DNA of 64,000 bases from RSA9 sp036381195 (GTDB lineage Bacteria; Gemmatimonadota; Gemmatimonadetes; Longimicrobiales; RSA9). A model generated the notes under the pieces. The model did not search any database. It was not told the origin of the DNA and saw nothing but the letters and a program-made list of their open reading frames with translations. The stretch lies in the NCBI GenBank assembly GCA_036381195.1, contig DASVDH010000059.1:1-64000 (forward strand), given 5' to 3'. Positions 54,547 to 63,900 of this stretch are shown one piece after another (position 1 is the first letter of the stretch; each line of letters starts with the position of its first letter). The position numbers were made by a program, and so were the translations under genes.

Positions 54547-55001
54547 GGGTAGGCGCGGCCCTGCGACGGGCTCTTCCGGCGCTTCTCCTGCTCCTGGCGA
54601 TGGCTGTGCGACCTGCAAGTGGATCGGCGCAGGCGCCGGGGGCCGCCGCGGATTCCGCGCTGGAAGCCGCCACACGAGAGCTCGCTTCGCAGATCCGGTG
54701 CGTGGTCTGCCAGGGCCTGTCCATTCAGGATTCGCCCGCGGACCTCGCAAAGGAGATGAAGCAGATCATCCGCGAGCAGCTCGCCGCGGGCCGCACGCCG
54801 GAGGAAGTGAAGGCCTACTTCGTCGCCCGTTACGGCGAGTGGATCCTGCTCGACCCGCCCGCCAGGGGCCTGAACCTCGCCGTCTACGTGCTGCCGGTCC
54901 TGAGTCTGCTGGGCGGTGCCGTGGTCATCGTGGTGCTGGTCCGGCGCTGGACCCGCACGCCGGAGGACGCAAGCGCTCCCGACAGCGGCACCGGGCCGTA
55001 A
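54543..55001 (+). CDS. ccmH: Cytochrome c maturation protein CcmH
   Basis: Thioredox-type subunit that keeps the apocytochrome CxxCH reduced; 152 residues. A signal peptide (ALLLLLAMAVRPASG) is followed by the active-site motif RCVVCQGLSIQDSPADLA and a C-terminal transmembrane helix (LAVYVLPVLSLLGGAVVIVVLV). It ends the ccm run. No CcmG thioredoxin or CcmI TPR protein is adjacent. Confidence 0.93.
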   Translation: MRVGAALRRALPALLLLLAMAVRPASGSAQAPGAAADSALEAATRELASQIRCVVCQGLSIQDSPADLAKEMKQIIREQLAAGRTPEEVKAYFVARYGEWILLDPPARGLNLAVYVLPVLSLLGGAVVIVVLVRRWTRTPEDASAPDSGTGP

Positions 55002-55157
55002 TCGCGATCGGACTGCGGCCGCACACCCCTCACCTCGCGGCTCCGGAGAGCATCGGCCGCCCCTGCCCGGCAGGCCGCACGGCGGACCCGGCCGCGCTCC
55101 CGACGGTACAAGATGAGAGGGCGTTTCGAGACGGCGTGACCCCAGACCGGAGACTGC

Positions 55158-56012
55158 ATGTACCCGACGGTGTTCCGCATCGGCGACTTTCCCGTCTCCA
55201 GCTTCGGGCTGATGATCTTCCTGTCGTTCCTCGTGGGGGCGCGGATCCTCGCCACGCAGCTCCGGCGACGGGGCCTGGACCCCAACCTGGCGTGGGACCT
55301 CCTCGTCTGGATCGCGTTCGGAGGGATCCTCGGCGCCAAGCTCTACTACCTCGCGCTCCACTGGCAGGACGTCGTCGCCGACCCCTTGGGCAGCATCTTC
55401 AGCAGGGGCGGGTTCGTCTGGTACGGCGGCCTGGTCGGGGGCGTGGCCGCGTACTACTGGCAGATCCGCAGGCACGGGCTCCCGATGGCGGCGATGTTCG
55501 ACGCATCGGCGCCGGCGCTCGCGATCGCGTACGCCGTCGGCCGCGTCGGCTGCTTCCTCGTCGGGGACGACTACGGCCTGCCCACCGATCACTGGGTCGG
55601 GATCGCGTTCCCGGAGGGTTCGCCGCCCAGCACCGCCGGCTACCTCCGCTCCGTGGGCGCAGAGATCCCGCTCGACGTGCCCGACAGCCAGGTCCTGGCC
55701 GTGCATCCCACGCAGCTCTACGAGACCGGCGCAGCGCTGGTGATGTTCGCCATCCTGTGGAAGCTCTCCGGCCGCAGGCTCGCGCCCGGCCGGCTGTTCG
55801 GCGTCTACCTGGCGCTCTACGGCGTCGAGCGGTTCCTGATCGAGTTCGTACGCGCGAAGTCGGACCGCATCGTCGTCGGGCTCTCCACCTCGCAGGTGGC
55901 GAGCCTCCTGCTCCTCGTGATCGCTGCGGTGCTCTGGCTCCGGTCCGCCGAGCGGCAGGCGAGCGCCACCGGCGCGCCGCTGCCGGCCGGCCAGCGCCCG
56001 GGTTCCGGGTGA
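55158..56012 (+). CDS. lgt: Prolipoprotein diacylglyceryl transferase
   Basis: Transfers diacylglycerol from phosphatidylglycerol to the lipobox Cys of prolipoproteins; 284 residues, seven helices. The family signature reads GRVGCFLVGDDYGLPT, and HPTQLYE and YGVERFLIEFVR are also conserved. The usual Asn of the signature (GRxGNF) is Cys here. It ends 16 nt from the convergent glycosylase gene. Substrates are encoded nearby (LemA, a small lipoprotein at 57.5 kb). Confidence 0.93.
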   Translation: MYPTVFRIGDFPVSSFGLMIFLSFLVGARILATQLRRRGLDPNLAWDLLVWIAFGGILGAKLYYLALHWQDVVADPLGSIFSRGGFVWYGGLVGGVAAYYWQIRRHGLPMAAMFDASAPALAIAYAVGRVGCFLVGDDYGLPTDHWVGIAFPEGSPPSTAGYLRSVGAEIPLDVPDSQVLAVHPTQLYETGAALVMFAILWKLSGRRLAPGRLFGVYLALYGVERFLIEFVRAKSDRIVVGLSTSQVASLLLLVIAAVLWLRSAERQASATGAPLPAGQRPGSG

Positions 56013-56028
56013 ACCCGCACGTCCTCCT

Positions 56029-56721
56029 TCAGGTCGTCCCCGCCTGACGGAGCAGCTCGACGATCCGGCCGAAGTCCGCCTCCAGGGCAGGGAGGAGGTC
56101 GGGGCTCCGCAGCGCGGCCGCGGGGTGATAGGTGGGCAGGATGAGCAACGAGCGGCCGCCGTGGTCGATCGAGATCGGCCTGCCGCGCGCCTCCGTCACC
56201 TTCGCCCCCGGCACGAAGTAGCCGAGCGCGATGCGCCCCAGCGTGACGACGATGCGCGGGCGAACCAACCGGAGCTGGTGCTCGAGCCAGGGGGAATGCG
56301 CCCGGATCTCCGCGGCCCGCGGCGCCCGGTTGCCCGGAGGCCGGCATGCCACGACGTTGGTGATGAACACGCTGCGGCGCTCGACGCCGGCCCGGGAAAG
56401 GAGGCGATCGAGGAGCCGGCCGGCGCGGCCGACGAACGGCGCGCCGCGCCGGTCCTCCTCCGCCCCCGGCGCCTCGCCGAGCAGGAGCACGGACGCGCGC
56501 CGTGGGCCGATGCCGCGGACGACCTGAGTGCGGGCGCGCGCGAGGTCGCAGCGCGTACAGCACGCCATCTCCTCGAACAGGCTGCCGAGGGACCGCGGTG
56601 ACGGAACGGGGTCGGGCAGCCCCGGCACGAACGGTGTCGGGTCGCCGCGGCCACGCCAGCAGCCGTCCCGGCGGCCGCCACGGCCTCCGCTCCCGCTCCT
56701 TCGCTGGGGTGTCACGCTCAC
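56029..56721 (-). CDS. Family 4 (iron-sulfur) uracil-DNA glycosylase
   Basis: Removes uracil from DNA in base-excision repair; about 230 residues from GTG 56721. The N-terminal CTRCDLARARTQVV has two cluster cysteines, motif A is GEAPGAEED, the third Cys is in NVVACRPPGNRAP, and motif B is YHPAAALR. The fourth cluster position, normally Cys in EIxACxPxL, is His (codon at 56296-56298) in EIRAHSPWL. The N-terminal ~45 residues are Gly/Arg-rich and the start is uncertain. One of few minus-strand genes; convergent with lgt. Confidence 0.9.
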   Translation of the reverse strand: MSVTPQRRSGSGGRGGRRDGCWRGRGDPTPFVPGLPDPVPSPRSLGSLFEEMACCTRCDLARARTQVVRGIGPRRASVLLLGEAPGAEEDRRGAPFVGRAGRLLDRLLSRAGVERRSVFITNVVACRPPGNRAPRAAEIRAHSPWLEHQLRLVRPRIVVTLGRIALGYFVPGAKVTEARGRPISIDHGGRSLLILPTYHPAAALRSPDLLPALEADFGRIVELLRQAGTT

Positions 56722-56830
56722 AGCCTTCCAATCCGTGGGCCAGCGATGCCGCCGCTCACACCCGCACCCAGCACGCCCCCGCCCGGCCGGGCCGGTGGGC
56801 ACAGCGTCCCGCCTCGCCACGCGCTGGAGC

Positions 56831-56860
56831 TTGACGGCGGCCCGGGCGGCGCGAAGTATT
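56831..56860 (+). promoter_or_regulatory. Possible promoter (TTGACG-N18-AGTATT)
   Basis: TTGACG (56831-56836) with AGTATT (56855-56860) at 18 nt. A start near 56867 would give a 34-nt leader for the small gene at 56901. Good -35, partial -10. Confidence 0.45.
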
Positions 56861-56900
56861 GGGGCGTCGCTTCGGCCCGGAAACCGCAGCGGAGGCCCCC

Positions 56901-57116
56901 ATGGACACCACGATCCTGGTGGTCGAGCAACTGAGCGACCGCCAGACCGCGGACCGGCTCCGTCACCTCCTGGATGGCGAGCCGGGCGTTGCCGGCGTGG
57001 TCGCGCTCGAGGAGCACGGCGAGATCTACGTCAAACACAACCCCGCCCGCGCGCCGTACCGTCGGCTGCTGGAGCGACTGGAAGGCGAGGGCTACCGCGC
57101 CCGTGTGAAGTCGTAG
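56901..57116 (+). CDS. Small protein with HMA-like fold lacking the metal motif
   Basis: A 71-residue protein starting MDTTILVVEQLSDRQTADRL, with GGAGG 5 nt before the ATG. The pattern of strands and helices, with GVAGVVALEEHGEIYVKH and the closing LERLEGEGYRARVKS, resembles heavy-metal-associated (HMA, ferredoxin-like) domains, but the CxxC metal site is replaced by LSDRQT. It may be a non-metal-binding relative. Function unknown; no operon partner. Confidence 0.6.
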   Translation: MDTTILVVEQLSDRQTADRLRHLLDGEPGVAGVVALEEHGEIYVKHNPARAPYRRLLERLEGEGYRARVKS

Positions 57117-57479
57117 CGGGGCTTTCGGCGCCGAGCACCTCCTCTTCCGCCCGGCCAGCAACCCGCGGGCCACGACCGATCCGGCCGGCCCGCGGGAGGC
57201 TTGCTCGGGTCCCGCCGCGTCCGCCAGGCGGTGGCTGTCCCTCCGGACTACGGGTCTCTTCTGGACATCTCACCGACCTTGCCACCACGGCCAGCATCCT
57301 CGGGTTCGCGGTGATGATGCTGCTGGACGGTTCCTGCATCGCCCCCCGGATGGCGCGGGTGCCGGGGCCCGGGAATGCTGGTTGCAGGTCGCAGCCCATC
57401 CGGGGGCGTGGCCACTCCCGTGGCGGGTGGCGCATCGAACGGCCGGGCCCGGACGCGTGTAGGGGGAGGGATGGGGAGA
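57117..57479. other. Intergenic region, 363 nt
   Basis: No gene was recognised. A perfect 10-bp hairpin, CCCGCGGGCC (57162-57171) with GGCCCGCGGG (57187-57196), lies 45 nt after the small HMA-like gene and may end its transcript; no U-tract follows. No good promoter was found for the lipoprotein gene at 57480, although AGGGGGAGGG (57461-57470) serves as its ribosome binding site. Confidence 0.5.
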
Positions 57480-57962
57480 ATGTGGGGTCATCTCAGGGCA
57501 TGGCTCGTGGTCGCGTTCATCGCCGGCGCTGCCGCATGCACTGCGCGGGCCTTCGACGGCTGGGGCGGAACGCCGGCGGCCAGGAGCGGCGCCGTGCCCG
57601 CCTCCGCTGACGCGCTGTGGGAGCGCGTCACGGCGGAACTGGACGCACTCGGCCTGGTCATCGAGGAAGTGCGAGCAGAAGACCACCTCGTGCAACTCGC
57701 CTGGCTCACACGCCCGGGGGATGGCAGGCAGTACCTTTCCTGCGGGACACCCGGCATCGTGGGCAGTGCGTCCCTCCGGCCCAGGATCGAGGTGGTCCAG
57801 AAGCCGGCCGGCAGCGAAATCGTCATCTCGACCGAAGCGCGCGCGACCGCGGCGGAGTCCTGCCAGTCGAACGGCCGCTTCGAGCAGTGGCTCCTCGAAC
57901 GCCTCGAGCCGGCCATCGCCGCGGCCGCCGCCGAGGCGGAGGGACGCCCGGCGCCGGATTGA
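57480..57962 (+). CDS. Putative lipoprotein or exported protein
   Basis: A 160-residue protein with an N-terminal hydrophobic segment ending in AGAAAC (possible lipidation at Cys 20). It has one mixed alpha/beta domain with VTAELDALGLVIEEVRAEDH, QYLSCGTPG and AESCQSNGRFEQWLLERL. Two further cysteines could form a disulfide. The start at ATG 57480 is preferred because the purine-rich AGGGGGAGGG is 9 nt upstream; ATG 57471 abuts it. No family recognised; the pattern resembles small secreted beta-barrel lipoproteins (BamC/NlpB-like) only loosely. Confidence 0.65.
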   Translation: MWGHLRAWLVVAFIAGAAACTARAFDGWGGTPAARSGAVPASADALWERVTAELDALGLVIEEVRAEDHLVQLAWLTRPGDGRQYLSCGTPGIVGSASLRPRIEVVQKPAGSEIVISTEARATAAESCQSNGRFEQWLLERLEPAIAAAAAEAEGRPAPD

Positions 57963-58037
57963 GCCCGCGATCGCCGCGGGCGCCAATCCTGGGGCTGCGC
58001 AACCTGCCGCTGGAACGGCAGAACCCTGACCTGCCGA

Positions 58038-59852
58038 TCAATCCGGCTCGACGACGCGGATCGCCTTCCGGGCGTCGCGCCGGGTCCCTGCCACCAGGTC
58101 CTGGACCGCGAGCTCGATCAGGTACAGGCCCGGGTCGAGCCCGTCCAGGTCCAGGTCCACGGCCAGCGCTTCCGTGTGGCCGGGCACGCCCGCGCCTTCC
58201 CATGACACCCGCGGTGCACGGTCCGGCCCGGCGAGGCCGAGCAGCCGGCCGAGCCAGCGCACGGCCCTGGTGATCCCCCCCGCGTCGGTGCGCCGCATCG
58301 AGACCTCGATGCGGTAGTGGGTCGCGCCGTCTCCGCCCGCGGCGAGGCCAGACACCTCCGCGTAGATCCCGACCGTGTCCCCGGACCCAAGCTCGAGGCT
58401 CGCGCGCGGTCGCAAGGAAGGCGCTCGGCGGTCGCGGGGCAGCGCAGCTCGCCCGTACGGCCACGCCAGGAGAGGATCCGAGAGGGCAAGGCCGCCGGCG
58501 GAGGCGCCGGCCAACCTCACGCTGTAGCGCGCCCGACCCGCGAGCCGGGTCGCCTCTTCGAGCACTTCGAGACTGTAGATGAACCGGCCGCCCGGGAGGA
58601 CCTCCTCGAAGCTCACGAACAGCGTGTCCCCGACCGGCGCGACCGATCTCCGCCGCGCCGCGACGCGGGTGTAGGCGCTGTCGAGCACGAAGAGCCCAGC
58701 GGAGGCCCGCCTGTGCGCGCCCGCGCTGTCCACGGCCACACTGTCGAGCGTGAGCGCCCCGTCCACCCGCAGCACGATGGAGTCGCCGACGGGGAAGCGG
58801 GTGACCTGATGAGCGAGCGGCACGAGGCGGCGGACCGTGACCGGCGCGAACCCGCTCCGCGCCCGCGGATTCTGGAGCGGCGATGGCTCGCCAGGCGCCG
58901 GCGCCTCCGGGACGCCTTCCGTCCGCAGCCGCTCGGGAACGAAGCTGAGCTGGTCCGGATCGAAGCGCTCGATGATCTGCGTGTCCAGCGTCCAGCTCGC
59001 GATCACCCGTTCCCGGCCCGCAGGCACGCCGTACCGCAGGGTCAGCTCATCCAGGTCCCGACCCCAGGGCACCATCCCGAACACCACCGGCGCTTCCGAG
59101 AGCAGCCGGGCCCAGACGTGCCGCGCGTAGTGCTCGGCCCGAGCCTCGTTTCCCGGCGTCAGATAGAGTGGGTCGGCGATGATCCAGAGGTCCTGCTCGT
59201 AACGCTCCTGCGCCGCCTCGTCCAGCTTGCGGTAGAGGCGCTCCTCGGCATCCGCCAGGAGCACGTCCACCCGCTCGAAGCGCCGCCGCTCCGCCGCCGG
59301 GAGGCGCGCGAGGCCCTCCTCGAACTGCGCCAGCGCGGCGACATCGTCCCCGCGCGCGTGCAGGCCGAAGCCGACCAGCAGCGACCTCCATGTCGAGTCC
59401 TCCGTCGCCCAGGCGAAGGCCTCGGCCGCCGAAACGGCTTCCGCAGGGCGGCCGTCCTCCACCAGATAGCGCACCAGCGAGCCGGCCACCCGCAGGTCCC
59501 CCGGCGCCGCGGCGAACGCCCGCCTCAGCGCCTCTACCGCATCGCGCCTGGCCTGGATGACCCGCGGCGCCTCCGGCGGAATGGGGCGAGGTTCGCCCGT
59601 GTCGAAGCGCAAGCAGAACCTGCCCACGATCTCGTCGCATTCCGAGCCGCCGGAGCCGAACGTCGCCGGCGCGAGGCGGCGGCTCAGCCTCTCGTACTCC
59701 GCTTCAGCCTTGCGCGCGTCCCTGCGGTAGCGGTCGGCCTCGGCCTTTGCGGAGTCCTGGGCGCCGAGGGGCACGGAAGTGGCTTGAATCAAAAGAGTTA
59801 CGAGAAACACGACACCTCGGCGCCGCGCCCCCGACTGGAACCTTTCTTGCAT
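58038..59852 (-). CDS. Exported GWxTD-like protein
   Basis: A 604-residue secreted protein. A signal peptide (VVFLVTLLIQATSVPLGAQ) is followed by a helical N-terminal region with TPR-like stretches (about 75-220). A segment DPLYLTPGNEARAEHYARHV then PWGRDLDELTLRYGVP (about 240-280) resembles the GWxTD domain common in Gemmatimonadota, Bacteroidetes and Acidobacteria; the motif itself is degenerate (WGRD). The C-terminal half is beta-rich, like secreted fibronectin/Ig modules. The long open frame upstream is antisense to the GntR gene and not used. The start at 59852 leaves 42 nt to the divergent gene. Confidence 0.7.
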   Translation of the reverse strand: MQERFQSGARRRGVVFLVTLLIQATSVPLGAQDSAKAEADRYRRDARKAEAEYERLSRRLAPATFGSGGSECDEIVGRFCLRFDTGEPRPIPPEAPRVIQARRDAVEALRRAFAAAPGDLRVAGSLVRYLVEDGRPAEAVSAAEAFAWATEDSTWRSLLVGFGLHARGDDVAALAQFEEGLARLPAAERRRFERVDVLLADAEERLYRKLDEAAQERYEQDLWIIADPLYLTPGNEARAEHYARHVWARLLSEAPVVFGMVPWGRDLDELTLRYGVPAGRERVIASWTLDTQIIERFDPDQLSFVPERLRTEGVPEAPAPGEPSPLQNPRARSGFAPVTVRRLVPLAHQVTRFPVGDSIVLRVDGALTLDSVAVDSAGAHRRASAGLFVLDSAYTRVAARRRSVAPVGDTLFVSFEEVLPGGRFIYSLEVLEEATRLAGRARYSVRLAGASAGGLALSDPLLAWPYGRAALPRDRRAPSLRPRASLELGSGDTVGIYAEVSGLAAGGDGATHYRIEVSMRRTDAGGITRAVRWLGRLLGLAGPDRAPRVSWEGAGVPGHTEALAVDLDLDGLDPGLYLIELAVQDLVAGTRRDARKAIRVVEPD

Positions 59853-59894
59853 CCGGCCTGCCATCTCACACTCATCACCGGGAGGGAGGCGGCC

Positions 59895-60866
59895 ATGGCA
59901 AGAGAGCAGGTCGCCGGAGCGATCATCCTCGGCAAGCTGCGGGAGCGCATCATCTCCGGTCTCTACCTCGGCTACTGGCGGCCGGGCGAGCGGCTCCCCA
60001 GCATCCGGGAGATCGCCGAGGCGGAACACGTGGACCGGAAGACGGCAGCCGCGGCGTACCGACGATTGCAGGAGGAGGGGCTGGTCCGGGTACGGGCCCG
60101 GTCCGGCGTCTATCTCTGCGCGCCGATCCTGCCCGAGCCGAGCGGGCCCCTGGACCGGCTGCATCGCCAGTGGCTCGAGCACACGTACGAGGGGGCGCGC
60201 GCTCTCGGGTTGGATACGCGGACGATCCTGCGGCTGATCAACACGGTCGCCGAAGTCGAGCGCCTGCCGCTGCCGGTGGTGGAGTGCAACTGGGCGCAGG
60301 CGGAGGCGCTCGCCGCGGAGTTGCGTGAGCGGCTGGACGTGCATGCGGTGCCGTGCGTGCTCGACGAGCTGCGGTCGGGTGAGCCCGTGCTGGCGGACGC
60401 GCCTGCGCTCGTCACCACGCCGTATCACGGTGCAGACCTCGCGCTTCTCGCGCCCGGCCGCGTCATCATCGAGGCGACGCTGGCGCCCAGCCTGCTGCGG
60501 GAGCTCCGCGAGCGCCTCGCGCTGGGCCGGGTCCTGATCGTGGTCGAAGCACCAGTGCTCGAGCAGAAGGTCCGGCGCGCCCTCGACCACTGCGACTTCG
60601 GGCCGACGGCGGGGGAGAACCTGCAGCTCATCGCAGCGACGGACCGGGCCGAGCTGCTCGCGGCCGCCCGCAATGCGAAGACCGTGTTCCTGTGGCCCGG
60701 CACACCGCAGTGGGTGGAAGACGCGTTGTTCCCCAACGTCGAGCGAATCAGGCCTCGCCGGATGATCTCCGACGACTCGCTGACCCGCGTGCAGATCGCC
60801 ATTCTGGATTCCGCGTTGCGCCGCGCGAAGAGCGGTTTGAAGATGCAGGAGGCCCGCGCAGTATGA
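59895..60866 (+). CDS. GntR-family transcriptional regulator
   Basis: A 323-residue DNA-binding protein. The N-terminal winged helix (about 8-75) reads RIISGLYLGYWRPGERLPSI, REIAEAEHVDRKTAAAAYRRL and LVRVRARSGVYL, the GntR pattern. The C-terminal ~240 residues are alpha/beta and resemble periplasmic-binding-like ligand domains, without PLP-Lys of the MocR type. GGGAGGGAGG (59880-59889) precedes ATG 59895. Divergent from the GWxTD-like gene with overlapping control regions, so it may regulate that gene and itself. Confidence 0.85.
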   Translation: MAREQVAGAIILGKLRERIISGLYLGYWRPGERLPSIREIAEAEHVDRKTAAAAYRRLQEEGLVRVRARSGVYLCAPILPEPSGPLDRLHRQWLEHTYEGARALGLDTRTILRLINTVAEVERLPLPVVECNWAQAEALAAELRERLDVHAVPCVLDELRSGEPVLADAPALVTTPYHGADLALLAPGRVIIEATLAPSLLRELRERLALGRVLIVVEAPVLEQKVRRALDHCDFGPTAGENLQLIAATDRAELLAAARNAKTVFLWPGTPQWVEDALFPNVERIRPRRMISDDSLTRVQIAILDSALRRAKSGLKMQEARAV

Positions 60867-60903
60867 CAAGTCCGCGCACCCAGGCGGCGCAGGGGATGCC
60901 GCT

Positions 60904-63900
60904 TCAGTAGGTCCACCGGCGACGGATGAGGATGAGGAGTTGCTGCTCGGGCGGGGCAAGCGGAAGCACCACGGTGCCGCCGCGGAGCAGACGTGCGCGC
61001 GTCGCCGGCTCGAGCGCGAGTTCGAGCTGCCACTCATTGTCGATCCTCCATTGAAGCCGCACGGCGATCGCCGCGGTCGTCTCCACACCCGCGAGTCTGC
61101 CCAGACCGGCTTCCACCGTCAGGAAGACGTCTTCCGCGATCTCCCGCCCGAACGCGACGGTCGGTAGACCCAGCCCGCCGAACGCGCCGAAGCCGGGACG
61201 GATCTCGAAGAAGTCCAGGCCGAGGTCGGCGGCGAGCTCCCGTTCCAGCTCGATCGCCGTCAGCTCGGTGAGCCCCGTGAGGAAGAACTCGCCCAGCAAC
61301 CCCTGCCCGAGGAACTCCGCCTCGCCGAGCGCGAAGCTCGGCCGGCCGAAGACGAGGAAGCTGAGCAGCTCCGATTCGGGGATCGCCGCGCCTTCCGGCG
61401 TGGTGAACGAAACGACGGGATTGGACGCCGTCCCCGTGATCCGGGCGACGATGTCGATCTCGCGCTGCGCGCCGAGCGGAACCCGGCGTACCGCCGTCAC
61501 GTCCAGCATCGGGTCCGGGGGCGTCGACCCGAGGAAGCGTACCTCGGCGCGCTCGACATCGAAGCGCCGCAGCACCGGGCCCGCCTCGAGCGTGAACGTG
61601 CCACGCTCACCCTGCAGTGTCCCGAAGATGCGGAGATCGTTGCCACCGCCGATGAGGACGAGCTGGCCCGCGAGCCGCACGCGGGTCTCCTCCGTGTCGA
61701 ACCACAGGGCATCGCCGGCAACGACCACCAGGCGGTCGAACGTCAGCGACGCGAGCGGTGAGGTCGGCGGCGGCGCATCGTCGATCCCCGGTATCGCGAG
61801 CAGCTCGCTCTCCGTGTAGAGCTCGAGCTCCGGCTGCCGCGCGCCGGTGAGGGCATCCACGGGCACCGTGCCATCCTCCAGCACCACGCGCCCCGCGACG
61901 ACCGGCGCGGCGAGGGGACCCGTCAGGGCGATCTCCCCTGTCACCGCGGCGGCCTCGCCGTCACGAGCGGAGAAGGCGCGGAACCCGTCGAACGCGATGC
62001 TCAGGTCCAGGATGGGCCTGCTCAACGTCTCGACCGTGATCGTGCCGGTCGCCACGGCCGAGCCGTCGCTCGGCGCGCGCAGATCATTGACGATGACACG
62101 CTGGCCCTCGAGCTCGATGTCCGCGGAGATGTTCGTGTAGCGCCGGTCCAGCGCGATGAGGGTCACGGCGCCGCCACGCAACGCGAACGACCCGGCGAGC
62201 TGCGGCGCATCCACCGTGCCACTGAGGCTCGCTCTTCCGCTGAAGGTGCCCTCGAGGTCGCGGACGTCGCGCAGCCAGGGCTCGAACGCGGCAAGGCCGA
62301 CGCTGTCTGCCAGCAGCGAGGCGTGCAGGGGGCCACGGTCCAGCACGCGCCAGCGCGGCGGCGCTTCCAGCACGAAGTCGAAGGGCAGGGAGGCGCGTAC
62401 CTCGAGAGCTCGCGCCGGCTCCAGCGACGAGGACGCCTCGACCTCCAGCCGCTGGCCGGCGTAGCGGAGATCGCCCGAGAGCCGCCCCAGCGCGACGCCC
62501 TGCAGGGATGCCTGCTCGACACGGAACTCTGCCTGGACCACGGGTGCAGCCGCGACTCCGCCCACCCGCGCGTCCAGCCAGAGCAGACCCGTGGCCGTCG
62601 TGTCGCCGAGGACGGCTTCGAACAGGCCGCCGACCGGCAGGGCCGCCGTCGCGATGATGAGATCCGCGGGGCCCTCCCGCGGCACCCGCCCGTCCACCGA
62701 GACGCGGCCGGGGCCGCCTTGCTCCACGAGCCGCACGTCGTCTACGACCAGGCCTGCGATGCCGCCCCAGGCGAGGCCGGCGGGCCGGACGAGCACCCAG
62801 CGCCGGCCATCCGCGTCTGCGACGAAGCGGCGCAGAACCGCCTCCCGGCGGCCCTGTTCGAGGATGCGGCCGTCTGCGGCCAGCGCCAGGACGCCGCCGC
62901 CGCGCCGCGCCGCCGCCACCTGGAGCGAGAAGAGAGGCGGCTCCTGCCGGTATTCGACGCGCGCCGTGTCGTACGCGCCCACCACAGGGGCCTGGACGCC
63001 GCGCGCGGATGCCACCACCACGAACGCGGCCGGCACGGGGCGCGGCTCCACCTCGTAGGTGGCCTCGAGCGAGGCCGCCCGCCAGCCATCGAGCCGCAAG
63101 CCCTCGCCGGATGCCGTGCCGCGTAGCCGCACCCGATCCGCAGGGCCGGTGAGGTCCCCCTGCGCAACCAGCACGCCTTCCGCGATGCTGTCCGCGGCGA
63201 GCGGGAGGTACGGCGCGAACGGGGCGAGGGATGCGAAGCGGAGGGCGTAGCGGAGGGCGCCCGCAGCGGGCGGGACGAACCGCCAGATGCCGGTGACCTC
63301 CGCGTCGAGCGTCGCAAGCCCGAGGACGCCGCGGTCGACGCGGAGCACCCCGTCCGCCAGCACGAGCTCGACGGCCACCGCATCTCCTGCATCGGTCCGC
63401 CAGCCCGTGAAGCGCCCCGCCAGCGAAAGCTCGAGGTCTGCGGTCGCTGCGTCCGTGCCGGAGCCGGAGAGGGAGAAACCCGCCGTGAGCCGGGCCGGCG
63501 GCGCCCGCGGGCCGAAGAGGGCCGCGAGCGAGACGTCGAGCACGCGGCCCGTCAGCCGGTACGCCGGCTCGCGGCCGCGCAGGTCCAGCTCCCCGCGCAC
63601 CAGCAGCACGCCTACGGCCAGGGCGAGTCTCACATCCAACTCGAGCGGCGCCGCGCCCGGTGGGCCGACGACCGAGACCCGGCCGGTGACCGTCCCGCTC
63701 AACGGCAGCACCGGCACGAGCGGCCGGAACGCCGCGAGCGGCGCTTCCGTCAGCTCCGCGACGAGGTTGGTCAGGCGGAACCCGTCGGCGCCGCAGGTCG
63801 CCGTCCCGGTCAGCGCCGCGGTGAACCCGCGCGTCGCACCGGCGGCGGTCAGCTCCGCGGTGACATCGAAGCCGAGGGTGCGGGCGCTGGCCGTGATCGT

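Noticed and set aside
59853..61088. Extended N-terminus of the minus-strand GWxTD-like gene
   Set aside because: That stretch is antisense to the GntR gene; a good signal peptide starts at 59852.
63715..63717. GTG at 63717 as the tamB start
   Set aside because: The frame stays open with the same beta-repeat character to the window edge, so this codon is internal.
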